From: Paraburkholderia unamae
GTDB lineage: Bacteria; Pseudomonadota; Gammaproteobacteria; Burkholderiales; Burkholderiaceae
NCBI RefSeq assembly: GCF_003268775.1
Contig: NZ_QLSU01000008.1
Span: forward strand, 62,001 to 126,000
Direction: 5' to 3'
Length of the DNA: 64,000 nt
Both the position numbers and the translations under genes were made by a program. Positions within the stretch are counted from its first letter, which is position 1, and each line of letters begins with the position of its first letter. A model generated the notes under the pieces. The model was not told where the DNA came from, made no database searches, and saw only the letters and a list, made by a program, of their open reading frames with translations. Below, piece after piece: positions 25,265-34,413 of the stretch.

Positions 25265-25687
25265 TCAAACGGCCTGAACCATGCCGCTTTCGCGCAACGA
25301 TTCGACCATCATCGAATCCATTGCGCTCACGTGCCACGCGAACCATTCGCGCACTTCGCTCACCAGTTGCCGCCCCGCGGCGAAGCGGTGCTCGTCGGCG
25401 ACTTGCCTGCGCACCTCGGCGGCCACGTCGAGGACCTGCCGGTGCTGTCCCGCATGGCAGTGGCGCGGACCGAAGTCCATCGCCTCCATCCACGCTTCTT
25501 CCTGCGCGAAGTGCTCGCGCGTGTGGGCAATCCAGGCGTCCAGCGCGGCGGCAAGCGCGTCGTCGGGGGCGCTCGCCGCCGCGTTGAGCAGCTGCACGAA
25601 TTCCTCGTGCATCGTATCGGTGATGGGTTCCCCCAGATGCAAATCGGGGGCGAGAGCGGGCGCGCGGCGCGGTACGGATGAGGTCAT
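25265..25687 (-). CDS. Bacteriohemerythrin-like O2-binding protein
   Basis: About 140 residues from ATG 25687; an upstream in-frame ATG near 25711 is an alternative and neither has a clear ribosome site. The four-helix diiron ligands are visible: His in 'TMHEEF', 'HTREHFAQEEAWMEAMDF', 'HCHAGQHRQVLD', and 'WFAWHVSAMD'. Such proteins bind O2 (or NO) reversibly. It precedes the UbiM-like gene, whose reaction consumes O2, so local O2 delivery or sensing is a reasonable guess. Confidence 0.85.
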   Translation of the reverse strand: MTSSVPRRAPALAPDLHLGEPITDTMHEEFVQLLNAAASAPDDALAAALDAWIAHTREHFAQEEAWMEAMDFGPRHCHAGQHRQVLDVAAEVRRQVADEHRFAAGRQLVSEVREWFAWHVSAMDSMMVESLRESGMVQAV

Positions 25688-25990
25688 GAGCGAGAAGGCA
25701 GTCGGCATGCAATGCGCGCTTGAAACGCGCGCGGGCAAAGTTTCAAGATAACAAGGCGCCCTGGTATTTACGCTGACTTTGAGCAAATGCCGCGCACGAG
25801 ACAGCCGATACCCGCCGGGACCAATGGTCGCTCCCTGGCGCACCGGTTCAAGCCACGTAGACCAGCAAAGCGAAGAGACACAAAGAGACCGGCCGCGGCG
25901 CGCCGCCAGAAAGGTGACCGCAAGCGTGGAATCACGCGAAGAAAGAACCGTGGGGACAGGCCGTGACTTCGAAGCCGCGCGGCGCGCGGC
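25688..25990. other. Intergenic region upstream of hemerythrin
   Basis: 303 bp between the hemerythrin start and the end of the small protein gene. Apart from the inverted repeat at 25719-25747 I see no gene or strong terminator. Confidence 0.4.
25719..25747. repeat. Inverted repeat upstream of the hemerythrin gene
   Basis: CTTGAAAC (25719-25726) and GTTTCAAG (25740-25747) are perfect reverse complements separated by 13 bp, just upstream of the hemerythrin start. A possible operator; the binding protein is unknown. Confidence 0.4.
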
Positions 25991-26200
25991 TCAAGCCATT
26001 TCGGCCAGGTTGACGAGGGCGCGATCGCCGTCGGTTTGTGCTTCGTTTTCGGCGCGAAACGTCCTCTCGCTATACGCGATGACCTTGAACCCGCAGCCCG
26101 CCGAACGCGGAATGGTGATGCCCCAGTGCCAGCCGCCTTCCTGCTCGAAGACGTGCAGCCTTGGGATCGATGACTGACTCAGCGATTGAAATATGCTCAT
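25991..26200 (-). CDS. Small conserved-type protein (69 aa)
   Basis: 69 residues from ATG 26200, preceded by a strong GGGAGG seven bases upstream. The sequence (MSIFQSLSQSSIPRLHVFEQ ... WHWGITIPRSAGCGFKV) is soluble and mixed alpha/beta, without signal peptide or membrane segment. I cannot assign a function. The good ribosome site and coding-like composition support a real gene, and similar short proteins are frequent in Burkholderiaceae. Confidence 0.7.
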   Translation of the reverse strand: MSIFQSLSQSSIPRLHVFEQEGGWHWGITIPRSAGCGFKVIAYSERTFRAENEAQTDGDRALVNLAEMA

Positions 26201-26436
26201 GTAAAGCCTCCCGTCGTGGGAATATCGTCTCGGACGATTGCCTGAATGAGACCAGTTTAAGAAATGACCTTGCTGCGACGCAATACGGATTTTCATGGAC
26301 GTGAGAACCCTGACGTAATGCGCATCATGTTGGTGCGCGGGCGCGGCGTCATTGCCCTGGTTATCATGCGGCGCGCTGTGCGCTAAAGCCACGCCGTCAC
26401 ACGCCGCCACGCCCCCATCGAACCCACGAGACCCCG

Positions 26437-27468
26437 ATGACCACCGAAACGAATGCCACGCCCCCGTACCGGCTCGACCTCTCGAAGCACGCCCGCCAGC
26501 CGCTGCTCGAAGGGCCCACGCCAATCCAGCCATTACCGCGATTGAGCCGTGAATGTGGGGGCGTGAATCTCTATGTCAAGCGTGAGGATCTCAATGGTCT
26601 GGGCGGCGGCGGCAACAAGCTGCGCAAGCTGGAGTTCCTCGTGGGCGAGGCGCTGGCCATGGGCGCCGACACGATCATCACCGTGGGCGCGCGCCAGTCG
26701 AACCACGCGCGCCTGACCGCGGCGGCCGCCGCGCGCCTGGGCCTGCAATGCGAACTGGTGCTCACGCGCGCCGTGCCGCGCGAGGACAGCGAGTATCTGG
26801 AGAACGGCAACATCCTGCTCGACGACCTGCTGGGCGCGCGCGTGCACGACCTGCCCGGCACGGCGAACGCGCTGGCGTTCGCCGAGGCGCGGGCCGACGA
26901 GCTGCGCGGCCAGGGGCGCAAGGTTTATGTCTGCCCGCTCGGCGGGTCGAGCCCGGTGGGTTGTCTGGGCTACGCGGCCTGCGCGGCCGAAATCATGACG
27001 CAAGCGCACGCGCAGGGCATCCGCTTTTCGCGCATCGTGGCGCCCAACGGCAGCGGCGGCATGCACGCGGGGCTCGCGGCCGGCTTCGCGGCGCTCGGCC
27101 TCGACCCGGCCATCGTGCTCGCCTACACGGTCTATTCGAAGGCCGGGCAGGCACACGCCGCCACGCTCGACAAGGCCCGCGACACGCTCGCGTTGATCGA
27201 TCCGGCGCGGCGCATCGCAGACCACGCGATCGCGATCGACGAAACGCAACTGGGCGAGGGCTACGGCATCCCCACCGATGCGATGCGCGAAGCCGTGCGC
27301 CTCATGGCCTCGAAGGAAGGGCTGCTGCTCGACCCGGTCTATAGCGGCAAGGCGTTTGCGGGTCTCGTTCAGGCCGCACGCTCGGGGCAGCATGCGCCCG
27401 GCGAGAACGTGCTGTTCATCATGAGCGGCGGCCTGCCAGGACTCTTCGCCTATCGCAGCGCGTTCTGA
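26437..27468 (+). CDS. D-cysteine desulfhydrase/ACC deaminase-family PLP enzyme
   Basis: 343 residues of fold-type II PLP enzymes. The Schiff-base lysine is Lys61 in 'GLGGGGNKLRKLEF', and the family's 'GARQSNHARLTAAAAARLGL' and 'YVCPLGGSSPVGCLGY' blocks are present; the latter and the GGGGN motif fit D-cysteine desulfhydrase or L-cysteate sulfo-lyase more than true ACC deaminase. The reaction would release pyruvate, ammonia and sulfide (or sulfite). It stands alone and may help use D-cysteine or related sulfonates. Confidence 0.87.
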   Translation: MTTETNATPPYRLDLSKHARQPLLEGPTPIQPLPRLSRECGGVNLYVKREDLNGLGGGGNKLRKLEFLVGEALAMGADTIITVGARQSNHARLTAAAAARLGLQCELVLTRAVPREDSEYLENGNILLDDLLGARVHDLPGTANALAFAEARADELRGQGRKVYVCPLGGSSPVGCLGYAACAAEIMTQAHAQGIRFSRIVAPNGSGGMHAGLAAGFAALGLDPAIVLAYTVYSKAGQAHAATLDKARDTLALIDPARRIADHAIAIDETQLGEGYGIPTDAMREAVRLMASKEGLLLDPVYSGKAFAGLVQAARSGQHAPGENVLFIMSGGLPGLFAYRSAF

Positions 27469-27502
27469 CGCGCCACTTGTCCCTGCCCGTTCAACGCCGC
27501 GC

Positions 27503-29281
27503 TCAGCCGCACGCGAGAATGCGATCGAGCGCGGCGGCGAGCGCCGCCTTGGGGTCCTGCGCGAGCGTCATCGAACGCCACGCCACGAACCGGTCCGGCC
27601 GCACCAGCACGGCACCCGCAGGACCATGCTCGCGGCGCTTCAGCCATTCGCAGCGCAGGTCGAAGCGCTCGCCTTCGCGCACGCTTATCGTCATGGCGTC
27701 GAGCGGCAAGCCGCGTTCGGCGGCGAGCGCGCGCGCCGCTTCGCACCAGGCGTCGCCCTGCTCGCCCGCGATCAGCACGAAGCGTCCCTGGCCGAGCAGA
27801 TCGTTGATCGAATAGCGGCCACGCGTGTCTTCCAGCCAGGCGTGCGGCACCGTGTGGCCCGGCTTCGTACTCGGGCGGAATTCGCCGTGGCTGTCGAGGC
27901 TCGCGGGCGCGGGGATCTCGTCGGCGAGGAGCGCGCCGCTCGCGTAGGTGTAGCCGTAGTTGACGTTGAGGTGGTGATAGGTCGAGCACGCAATGCCGAT
28001 GCCTTGGGTCGCGCGCCGCCGCGCCGCCTCGCCCTCGGGTCCGTCGGCCCATTGCAAACGCAGGTTTTGCCAGTTCTGCTGCGCGCCGTTCGCAGCGGAA
28101 AAGCCGAACGACGCCGCGATGCGCCAGGCGTTGCGCCAGTTCCCATACGCTGAATCGACCGTTGCGCGCGCAACCGGCTGGCGCTCCGCCTCGTACGAAT
28201 CGAGCAGACCTTCGCCCGCCTGGGCGCGCAGCACCATGGCGATCTTCCAGCACAGGTTGTAGCTGTCCTGCACGGCGGTGTTCAGGCCATGCGCGCCCGC
28301 CGGCGGCATGCGGTGTGCCGCGTCGCCGAGTATGAAGGCGCGGCCCACGCGAAAGCGCGCCGCCACCACCGCGTTGAGCGGCCAGCGCGTGACCTGGTGC
28401 ACCTGAAGCCCCTCGCGCGCGATGCCGAGCGTACGCAGCAGCTTGGCGACGGCTTCGTCGTCGCTGTCCTGCTTGTGGTCGCCCGGCGCTGCAATCATGC
28501 TGAACACCCATTCGCGCGAACGCATGCCCCAGGCGTCGGGGCCCATCGGCACCAGCACGCCGGGTTCGCCAGTCTCGGGATTGAGGATGGTGCGATTGAG
28601 CACGTCTTCGCTTTCGTGCGCGCGGCCATAGCGCGCGAGGTCGGCGCTGAAGTGCACCGACACCGTCGTCGCCACCGCCGCTTCGCCTTCCATTTCGACG
28701 CCAAGCTGCGGGCCGACGATCTGGCCACCGTCGCAGGCAAGCAGATACTGCGCATGGACTTCGTATTGCTCACCGGTATCGCGATCCAGAATCGTGGCGA
28801 CGATGCCGTCCGCCTCTTCACGAAAGCCACGAAATTCATGGTGAAAATGCACCGCGCCCGGCGCGAGGGCTTGCGCGTGCGTGCGCAGCAGCGGTTCGAG
28901 CCGCGCTTGCGGCAGGTTCGCGTAGCGGTTGTCGCTCGCGGCGCGCCAGTCGCCGTCCTCGCCGCCGCGTCCGAACGCGCCCAGGCGCGCGATTTCGCGG
29001 CCGTGGTCCGGGTCCGCGCCCGCGAGACCCGCATACCAGCCCACGTAGCGCATGTGCGCGTCGGGGCACGACTGCGCGCGAATGGCCTCCTCCACGCCCA
29101 GCTCGCGGTAGATCTCCATCGTCTTGATGGAGAGCAGGTGCGCCTTGGGCAACATCGATGTCTGCTTGTACTTGCTCACGAGCCAGCTATTCACGCCGTG
29201 ACGCGCGAGCAGCATCGATGCGGTCAGCCCCGTCGCGCCACCGCCGACGATCAGGACTTCGGTTTCCACAGTCTTATTCAT
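27503..29281 (-). CDS. FAD-dependent aromatic monooxygenase (TfdB/PheA-like)
   Basis: 592 residues of the class A flavoprotein hydroxylases. GxGxxG at 'VGGGATGLTASMLLARHG', the second FAD motif 'FILGDAAHRMPPAGAHGLNTAVQD', and a C-terminal thioredoxin-like domain ('GRFVLIAGEQGDAWCEAARALA') match 2,4-dichlorophenol/phenol hydroxylases and their many relatives. It would hydroxylate a phenolic substrate with NAD(P)H and O2. It follows a tetR gene by 49 bp and is probably repressed by that regulator. The true substrate is unknown because no ring-cleavage gene is close. Confidence 0.92.
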   Translation of the reverse strand: MNKTVETEVLIVGGGATGLTASMLLARHGVNSWLVSKYKQTSMLPKAHLLSIKTMEIYRELGVEEAIRAQSCPDAHMRYVGWYAGLAGADPDHGREIARLGAFGRGGEDGDWRAASDNRYANLPQARLEPLLRTHAQALAPGAVHFHHEFRGFREEADGIVATILDRDTGEQYEVHAQYLLACDGGQIVGPQLGVEMEGEAAVATTVSVHFSADLARYGRAHESEDVLNRTILNPETGEPGVLVPMGPDAWGMRSREWVFSMIAAPGDHKQDSDDEAVAKLLRTLGIAREGLQVHQVTRWPLNAVVAARFRVGRAFILGDAAHRMPPAGAHGLNTAVQDSYNLCWKIAMVLRAQAGEGLLDSYEAERQPVARATVDSAYGNWRNAWRIAASFGFSAANGAQQNWQNLRLQWADGPEGEAARRRATQGIGIACSTYHHLNVNYGYTYASGALLADEIPAPASLDSHGEFRPSTKPGHTVPHAWLEDTRGRYSINDLLGQGRFVLIAGEQGDAWCEAARALAAERGLPLDAMTISVREGERFDLRCEWLKRREHGPAGAVLVRPDRFVAWRSMTLAQDPKAALAAALDRILACG

Positions 29282-29330
29282 GGGTTTCCTGTTTTGCCGG
29301 GCACGCCTTGCGCCCGCGTTGCTGTTTGAA

Positions 29331-29960
29331 TCAATCCGCCGAACGCCCTGGGCGCGCGTTGCCGTCTTTCCTGATCGCGAGCATCAGCAGTGCCAGGCAC
29401 TTGTCGAGTTCCTGCTGAAAACGCCTCGCGCTGTATTCCTCATGAATCCACATATCGAGCGCGCCCGTGAACACGAGATGCACGACGCTCGCGAAGTCGC
29501 TCGCCCGCATGCCGTCGGGCAAGCGGCCGGCGCTTTCCATCGGTTGCATGACGCCGCGCCAGTACGCGAGGCCGCGCGCCATGAAGGCGGGTCGATGGAC
29601 CGGGTCCGGCACGCTCAGCAGAAAGCGCATGAGCGGCCGAAAGAATTCAGGATCGCCGGTGAACTGGCGCACGGCTCGCCGCGCGCTGTTGCCCAGATGG
29701 TCGTGCATGGCCACGCCGGCTTTGGGTGCGACACCGGGCTCGGCCAGCGCGTCCGCGCGCCGGTTGAGCAGCGCGTAGAGCACCGTCGACTTCGAGCCGA
29801 TCAGGTTATAGGCCGTGGCGAGACTGAGCCCGGCTTCCTGGGCGAGATCGCGCATCGAAAAGTCCGTGTGGCCCGTGCGCCGGATGAGCGCTTCCGCTGC
29901 CGCGAATATCGCTTCGCGCCGCGCCTCCTTGGCCGCTTCCCTCACCGTTTGCATTGCCAT
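29331..29960 (-). CDS. TetR family transcriptional regulator
   Basis: 209 residues with an N-terminal helix-turn-helix ('TGHTDFSMRDLAQEAGLSLATAYNLIGSKSTVLYALL') and a helical ligand-binding C-terminal domain. It leads the operon with the flavin monooxygenase downstream. A 24-bp perfect palindrome at 30007-30030, 47 bp upstream of its start, is the likely operator, giving autorepression and co-control of the hydroxylase. Confidence 0.92.
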   Translation of the reverse strand: MAMQTVREAAKEARREAIFAAAEALIRRTGHTDFSMRDLAQEAGLSLATAYNLIGSKSTVLYALLNRRADALAEPGVAPKAGVAMHDHLGNSARRAVRQFTGDPEFFRPLMRFLLSVPDPVHRPAFMARGLAYWRGVMQPMESAGRLPDGMRASDFASVVHLVFTGALDMWIHEEYSARRFQQELDKCLALLMLAIRKDGNARPGRSAD

Positions 29961-30006
29961 TCCCCTGTTTCATGAGCGAGCCGCCGGAGCGCTCGCGAGT
30001 CACGAG

Positions 30007-30030
30007 AAATTTATAACGGCTTATAAATTT
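30007..30030. promoter_or_regulatory. TetR-family operator palindrome
   Basis: AAATTTATAA and TTATAAATTT are perfect 10-bp arms around CGGC. It is AT-rich in a GC-rich setting and lies between the tetR gene and the divergent SnoaL-like gene. Confidence 0.8.
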
Positions 30031-30207
30031 ACCCGCCAGGGAATACCCGCAATTTCGGGCAAACGGCTTCCGCCAGATGGACACGACGTGAAGCGCGGCG
30101 TGCCTGCGCGAGCCGCGCCGCCCCTGCTACCATTCGCCTTTAAGGTCGCTCGCCGCCATGCTCACGCTCGTGGCGACGTCCATAACCGGACTACGACGGA
30201 GCCCAGC

Positions 30208-30594
30208 ATGACCGATGACGAACGCGCGATTCGCGAGCTGGTGCAGACCTGGATGGACGCCAGCCGCGCAGGCGACACCGCCACGGTACTGAGCCTCATG
30301 ACCGACGACGTGGTGTTCACCGTCCCCGGCCAGGCGCCCTTCGGCAAGGCCGAATTCGCGGCCGCCTCGCAGGCGCAGCAAGGCATGCGCATCGACGGCA
30401 CGGCCGAGATCGTCGAGCTTCAGGTGCTGGGCGACTGGGCGTTCCTGCGCAATCGCATCGACCTCTCCATCACGCCGCCGGGCGCCGCGCAGCCCATGCG
30501 CCGCGCGGGCTACACGCTCACGCTGGTGCGCCGCGACGCGAGCGGCCGCTGGCTGCTTGCGCGCGACGCCAATCTCGTGGCCGCGAAGGAATAG
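30208..30594 (+). CDS. SgcJ/EcaC (SnoaL-like) family protein
   Basis: 128 residues of the NTF2-like fold: 'IRELVQTWMDASRAGDTATVLSLMTDDVVFTVPGQAPFGKAEF' is the SgcJ/EcaC family opening, and 'MRRAGYTLTLVRRDASGRWLLARDANLV' the closing strands. Members bind small hydrophobic ligands or act as accessory isomerases. ATG 30208 has GGAG seven bases before it. It is divergent from the TetR-monooxygenase operon and may share its operator, although its start is about 180 bp away. Confidence 0.87.
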   Translation: MTDDERAIRELVQTWMDASRAGDTATVLSLMTDDVVFTVPGQAPFGKAEFAAASQAQQGMRIDGTAEIVELQVLGDWAFLRNRIDLSITPPGAAQPMRRAGYTLTLVRRDASGRWLLARDANLVAAKE

Positions 30595-30946
30595 CGCGAA
30601 CCGGGCCGCCTGATGCATACGACCGGCACGCCAGGCGGCCCTCGCCGCTGGCCCCGGGGCGGCGTGCGCGTCGAACTCGCGCTTTGCGCGCGCGCTCGCG
30701 GCCTGCCTGATTTGCGCCTGGACGCGCCTCGATCAGCGGATCGCCGGATCCTCCCCAAGCGCACGCCGAGCCGACGCACCTGATCGGCTTGCTTTCATCT
30801 TTGAAAGACAGCAGCCCCGGCAACCATGCCTCGCCGCGTTGCGCCCCCTTTTGAATCAGAAAACCTTATCGATCTCATCAGTTAATTGAGTTTCCCTTAA
30901 TTATGCGGTTGCGGCAAAGTGACGCTCATACGCCCGGAGTCTCTCC
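30595..30946. other. Intergenic region before the hydrolase gene
   Basis: 352 bp. The first 250 bases are GC-rich with no supported gene; the last 70 are AT-richer and should carry the hydrolase promoter, but I see no clear -35/-10 pair. Confidence 0.4.
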
Positions 30947-31801
30947 TTGAACCAACGCATCGATCCCTCACTGCTTGCCGCGCCCGATCTCTCGTATGCC
31001 ACGTTGCATTCGGGCATTGCCCTGCCGTTCCTCGAACGCGGCGACGGCGAGCCGCTGCTGTTCGTCCATGGTTCACTGTGCGACTACCGGTACTGGGCGC
31101 CGCAGTTGAACGGTCTTTCCGAGCATTTCCGCTGCATCGCGCCGAGCCTGAGCCACTACTGGCCCGCAGCGGACGCCTGCATCCAGGGCGATTTCGGCTG
31201 GGAGAGCCACGTGGCCGAGCTGGCCGACTTCATCGCCGCGCTGGGCCTCGAATCGGTGCATCTGGTGGGCCATTCGCGCGGCGGCTGCATCGCCTGGCAT
31301 CTGGCGCGCCGTTATCCGCGCCTCGTGCGCACGCTGGTGCTCGCCGATCCTGGCGGCCCGCTCTCCCGCGTGGACGATGATGAAGCCGCGCTGCCGAGCG
31401 CGACCAATGCGCTGCGCAACCGCGCCGCCGACCTGATCCACGGTGGCGAAGTCGAAGCCGGGCTCGAACTGTTCGTGGACTCCGTGAGCATGCCGGGCGC
31501 GTGGAAGAAAAGCCCGGCGGGCTTTCGCCAGATGGCCATCGCCAACGCCACGACGCTGCCCAAGCAGCTTCAGGACCCGCTGCCGCCGTACGCGCCGCGC
31601 GCCGCCGGCGAGATCAAGTGCCGCACGCTGCTCATCGACGGCCAGCGCAGCCCGCTCATGTTCCGCAACAACGTCGAGGCGCTCTCCGAGTGGATCGAGT
31701 TCGCGCGGCGCGTGACCATCAAGGGCGCCACGCACGGCATGAACGGCACGCACCCCGACCTGTTCAACACCCACGTTCACACGTTCATTACGCAGGGTTG
31801 A
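30947..31801 (+). CDS. Alpha/beta hydrolase
   Basis: 284 residues from TTG 30947, nine bases after GGAG. The fold is clear: oxyanion segment 'LLFVHGSLCDYRYW', nucleophile elbow GHSRGG, acidic residue near 'LLIDGQRSPLMF', and the catalytic His in 'KGATHGMNGTHP'. It would hydrolyse an ester, lactone or C-C bond. It converges on the acid-sugar operon, so a lactonase role in that pathway is imaginable but unproven. Confidence 0.9.
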   Translation: MNQRIDPSLLAAPDLSYATLHSGIALPFLERGDGEPLLFVHGSLCDYRYWAPQLNGLSEHFRCIAPSLSHYWPAADACIQGDFGWESHVAELADFIAALGLESVHLVGHSRGGCIAWHLARRYPRLVRTLVLADPGGPLSRVDDDEAALPSATNALRNRAADLIHGGEVEAGLELFVDSVSMPGAWKKSPAGFRQMAIANATTLPKQLQDPLPPYAPRAAGEIKCRTLLIDGQRSPLMFRNNVEALSEWIEFARRVTIKGATHGMNGTHPDLFNTHVHTFITQG

Positions 31802-31840
31802 GCGGTAAAGCGCGCGGGCAATGCACCGGCGACGGTCGCA

Positions 31841-33148
31841 TTACCCTGTGAGCAGGCGCTCGAATAGATCCACGCCCCCCATCTGCCCGCCCTTGAGCAT
31901 GAGCTCGATGCCGTCGAGGCCTTCGTCGTCGGCATGAAGGCGGCATAGCGCGACACCGGGCGCGAGCGTCGCGCGCCACGAAAGCGCCCAGGCGCCGAGC
32001 GAGCGCACCGCGTGGCTCGACGTGTCGCCGCCCGCCACCCCGGCCCGGCGCACCGGCGCGCGGCGCAGCACCCCCTCCAGCAATGCACCGCAGGCGAGCG
32101 CGAGCGCGTTGCCCGCGCCTGCGGCCGAGCGCGCGCGATCCGTATAGGCGAGCACATGGCGGCCTTGCCTCAGCAACGCCACCATCGCGTCGATCTGCCG
32201 ATGCAGATACGCATTGCCTTCCCTTTCGTCGATCAAGCACGCTGGATCGAGGCGCATGCGCGTGTACGACACGGCCGCTTCGATCTGCGCCTCGGTGCGT
32301 GGCGAGAGGCTGCCCGCCAGCACGAAAACCGGCCCCTGCGCGAGTTCCGGCCGCACGTCTTCGCTCACCACGGCGCGTGCGCGAGCGTCATCGGCCAACA
32401 CCCACGCCTGCGCGACACTGCTCGCCCCCACCGCCAGCAGCGGCTCGCGCGCGGCGCGATCGCGCATCAACCGGCCGATCGCACGCAGATGCGTTGCGTC
32501 CTGCACGTCGAACAGCAGCCCGTCGGGCGCGCTGCGTAGCGCGTTGTCGACGTGATCCGCCAGCGCGGCCTCCCCGCGCCCATAGGCGCGCCAGTCGATC
32601 GCGCCGAGGTTCGCCAGCCCCTGCGCGTGCAAATGCAAACGCAAATCGGCCTCGTGCATCGGCGTGACCGGATGGCGGCTCATGGTCGGATGACGGTCGA
32701 TGCGAAACACCGGTTCGCCCTCGGCAGCCCCCGTCGCGGCGAACAACTGCCCGAATAAACAGTAGCGCTGCAAATCGGGCTGACCGCCCACGACGACGCG
32801 CAGCGGATTCGCGAAATACGCGCGCAACGTGGCCATTGCCACGCCGATGCTGCCCACCTGCGGTGCGCTGTCGAACGTGGAGCACACCTTGTAGTGCATC
32901 ACGCGTGCGCCCAGCGCCGCGAAGCGCGCGCCCGCCACGGCGAGTTCCGCGCGCATGGCCGCCGGGTCCATGGAGCGCGCCGCGCCCGCCACGCCAATGG
33001 CGTCGAGCGGCCCGGCATCGGCCAGTCGCATTTCATCAGGCATGCGAAGAAATAACAGCGTGCGCAGGCCCGCGCGCGCGAGATGCGCGAGCGTATCGGT
33101 CGCGCCCGTGAAATCGTCGCCGTAGAACGCATAGGCGGGCGCGTTCAT
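31841..33148 (-). CDS. DUF1537 four-carbon acid sugar kinase family protein (OiaK/OtnK-like)
   Basis: 435 residues from ATG 33148 (MNAPAYAFYGDDFTGATDTL). The N-terminal DDFTGA motif and the C-terminal 'GVAGGDTSSHAVRSLG' (nucleotide-binding GGDT block) define the DUF1537 kinase family, shown to phosphorylate acid sugars such as threonate, erythronate, denominated ketoacids and 3-oxo-isoapionate. Its start overlaps the stop of the RuBisCO-like gene by four bases. By analogy with OiaK-OiaX it should make the phosphorylated keto-acid substrate of that enzyme. Confidence 0.88.
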   Translation of the reverse strand: MNAPAYAFYGDDFTGATDTLAHLARAGLRTLLFLRMPDEMRLADAGPLDAIGVAGAARSMDPAAMRAELAVAGARFAALGARVMHYKVCSTFDSAPQVGSIGVAMATLRAYFANPLRVVVGGQPDLQRYCLFGQLFAATGAAEGEPVFRIDRHPTMSRHPVTPMHEADLRLHLHAQGLANLGAIDWRAYGRGEAALADHVDNALRSAPDGLLFDVQDATHLRAIGRLMRDRAAREPLLAVGASSVAQAWVLADDARARAVVSEDVRPELAQGPVFVLAGSLSPRTEAQIEAAVSYTRMRLDPACLIDEREGNAYLHRQIDAMVALLRQGRHVLAYTDRARSAAGAGNALALACGALLEGVLRRAPVRRAGVAGGDTSSHAVRSLGAWALSWRATLAPGVALCRLHADDEGLDGIELMLKGGQMGGVDLFERLLTG

Positions 33149-34413
33149 CGTTTGGCCGCGAAAAATTGCAGCGCGCGCCGCAATGCGGGCCGCTCGTGCG
33201 CATGGGTTTCCAGGTCGACCCCCGCCTCGCTCGCGGCCCACGCTTCACGCACGCTCGTCACGCCCGCCGCCGCGCCGTCCGGGTGCGCGAGAATGCCGCC
33301 GCCGCACATGAACAGCAAGTCGGCGCTCGGCACGGCCTCATGAGTCGCGCGCGCCGTGCCCGCCCATTGGCCCGAAGAAAACGCGGGCATCACCGCATCG
33401 TCGAACGCGTCGGTGAGCGGCGTTGCGCAGTCGCGCGCGGACTCGATCACCTCGGCGTCGCTCTGCGCAAACTTGCCGCCAAGGCCGTGCACATGCATGT
33501 GATCGACGCCGGCAAGCCGCCAGAGCGTTTGATACGCCTGAAACGACATGCCGAGCGCCGGGTCGCGCGACATCATGCCGTAGCCGTTGCGGTGCGCGTG
33601 CAGCACGAGCGGCGTGGCGCGACGTAGCGTCTGGAGCGCCGAGAAGCCGCACCAGTTGATGCTCGCCATCACGCAGGCGCCGCCTTCGCGCTCCACGAGG
33701 TCGGCGTGGCGGCGCATGGCGTCCAGTTCGTCGGTGATGTTGAAGGCGATCATCACGTTGCGCCCCGTGCGCTCGCGGTAGCGCCGCACCTCGGTCATCA
33801 CGGCGCGCACGCGGGCTTCGATCGGCGCATGCGCGGGGTTCGCACAAACTTCGTCATCCTTGATGAAATCGACGCCTGCTTCGCACAGGTCGCGCACGAG
33901 CGCGGCCGTTTCCATGGCGTCCATGCCCACGTTCGGCTTGACGATGGTGCCGATCACGGGGCCGCGCGCCACGCCGGTCAGTGCGCGCGTGCCGCGCACA
34001 CCATGGCGCGGCAACTCGAAGCGCGCGCGATACGCGGCGGGCAGACGCAGCGCGAGCAGGCGCATCCCGGTCGTCTCGCCAAGGTCGTAGAGATTGCCGG
34101 CCACCGTGGCCGCGAGCGTGGGCAAGTTGGCATCGATATTCGCCACCGGGAACGACAGTGTCACGCGCGCGCGGCGGTACGGACCGCCGATTTTTTCGCG
34201 CGCGAGCCACGCGCTGGCCAGGCTCGGCTGTTGCGCCGCTTCGTGCTCGTCGATGCGCAAGACGCTCGCGCGACTGCGCGCGCGCAGCGCGTCGGTTTCG
34301 TTGTGCACGCGCACGAAGGTGCCGCTCGACTGTTCGCCCGCCATCACGTCGGCCACGCGCGCGGGGTCGAGCGGCGTTTCGATCAGATAGTCGGCTTCGA
34401 TGCTCGTGCTCAT
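33145..34413 (-). CDS. RuBisCO-like protein (form IV, OiaX-like)
   Basis: 422 residues. The active-site motif 'VDFIKDDE' keeps the carbamylated lysine (Lys185) and metal ligands Asp187 and Glu188. Also kept are Lys159 (IVKP), His274-Arg275 (HAHR), His307 and loop-6 Lys314, seven residues apart as in true RuBisCO. The second lysine of KPK (161) is Asn, and the RuBisCO Ser379 position is Gly in CGGGI (370-374). These differences make CO2 fixation unlikely and fit an RLP acting on a phosphorylated branched or keto acid. Overlaps both neighbours (ATGA). Confidence 0.9.
   Translation of the reverse strand: MSTSIEADYLIETPLDPARVADVMAGEQSSGTFVRVHNETDALRARSRASVLRIDEHEAAQQPSLASAWLAREKIGGPYRRARVTLSFPVANIDANLPTLAATVAGNLYDLGETTGMRLLALRLPAAYRARFELPRHGVRGTRALTGVARGPVIGTIVKPNVGMDAMETAALVRDLCEAGVDFIKDDEVCANPAHAPIEARVRAVMTEVRRYRERTGRNVMIAFNITDELDAMRRHADLVEREGGACVMASINWCGFSALQTLRRATPLVLHAHRNGYGMMSRDPALGMSFQAYQTLWRLAGVDHMHVHGLGGKFAQSDAEVIESARDCATPLTDAFDDAVMPAFSSGQWAGTARATHEAVPSADLLFMCGGGILAHPDGAAAGVTSVREAWAASEAGVDLETHAHERPALRRALQFFAAKR

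Noticed and set aside
33145-34413. True RuBisCO (CO2-fixing form)
   Set aside because: Asn161 and Gly371 replace RuBisCO Lys177 and Ser379, there is no phosphoribulokinase, and the neighbours are acid-sugar catabolic genes.
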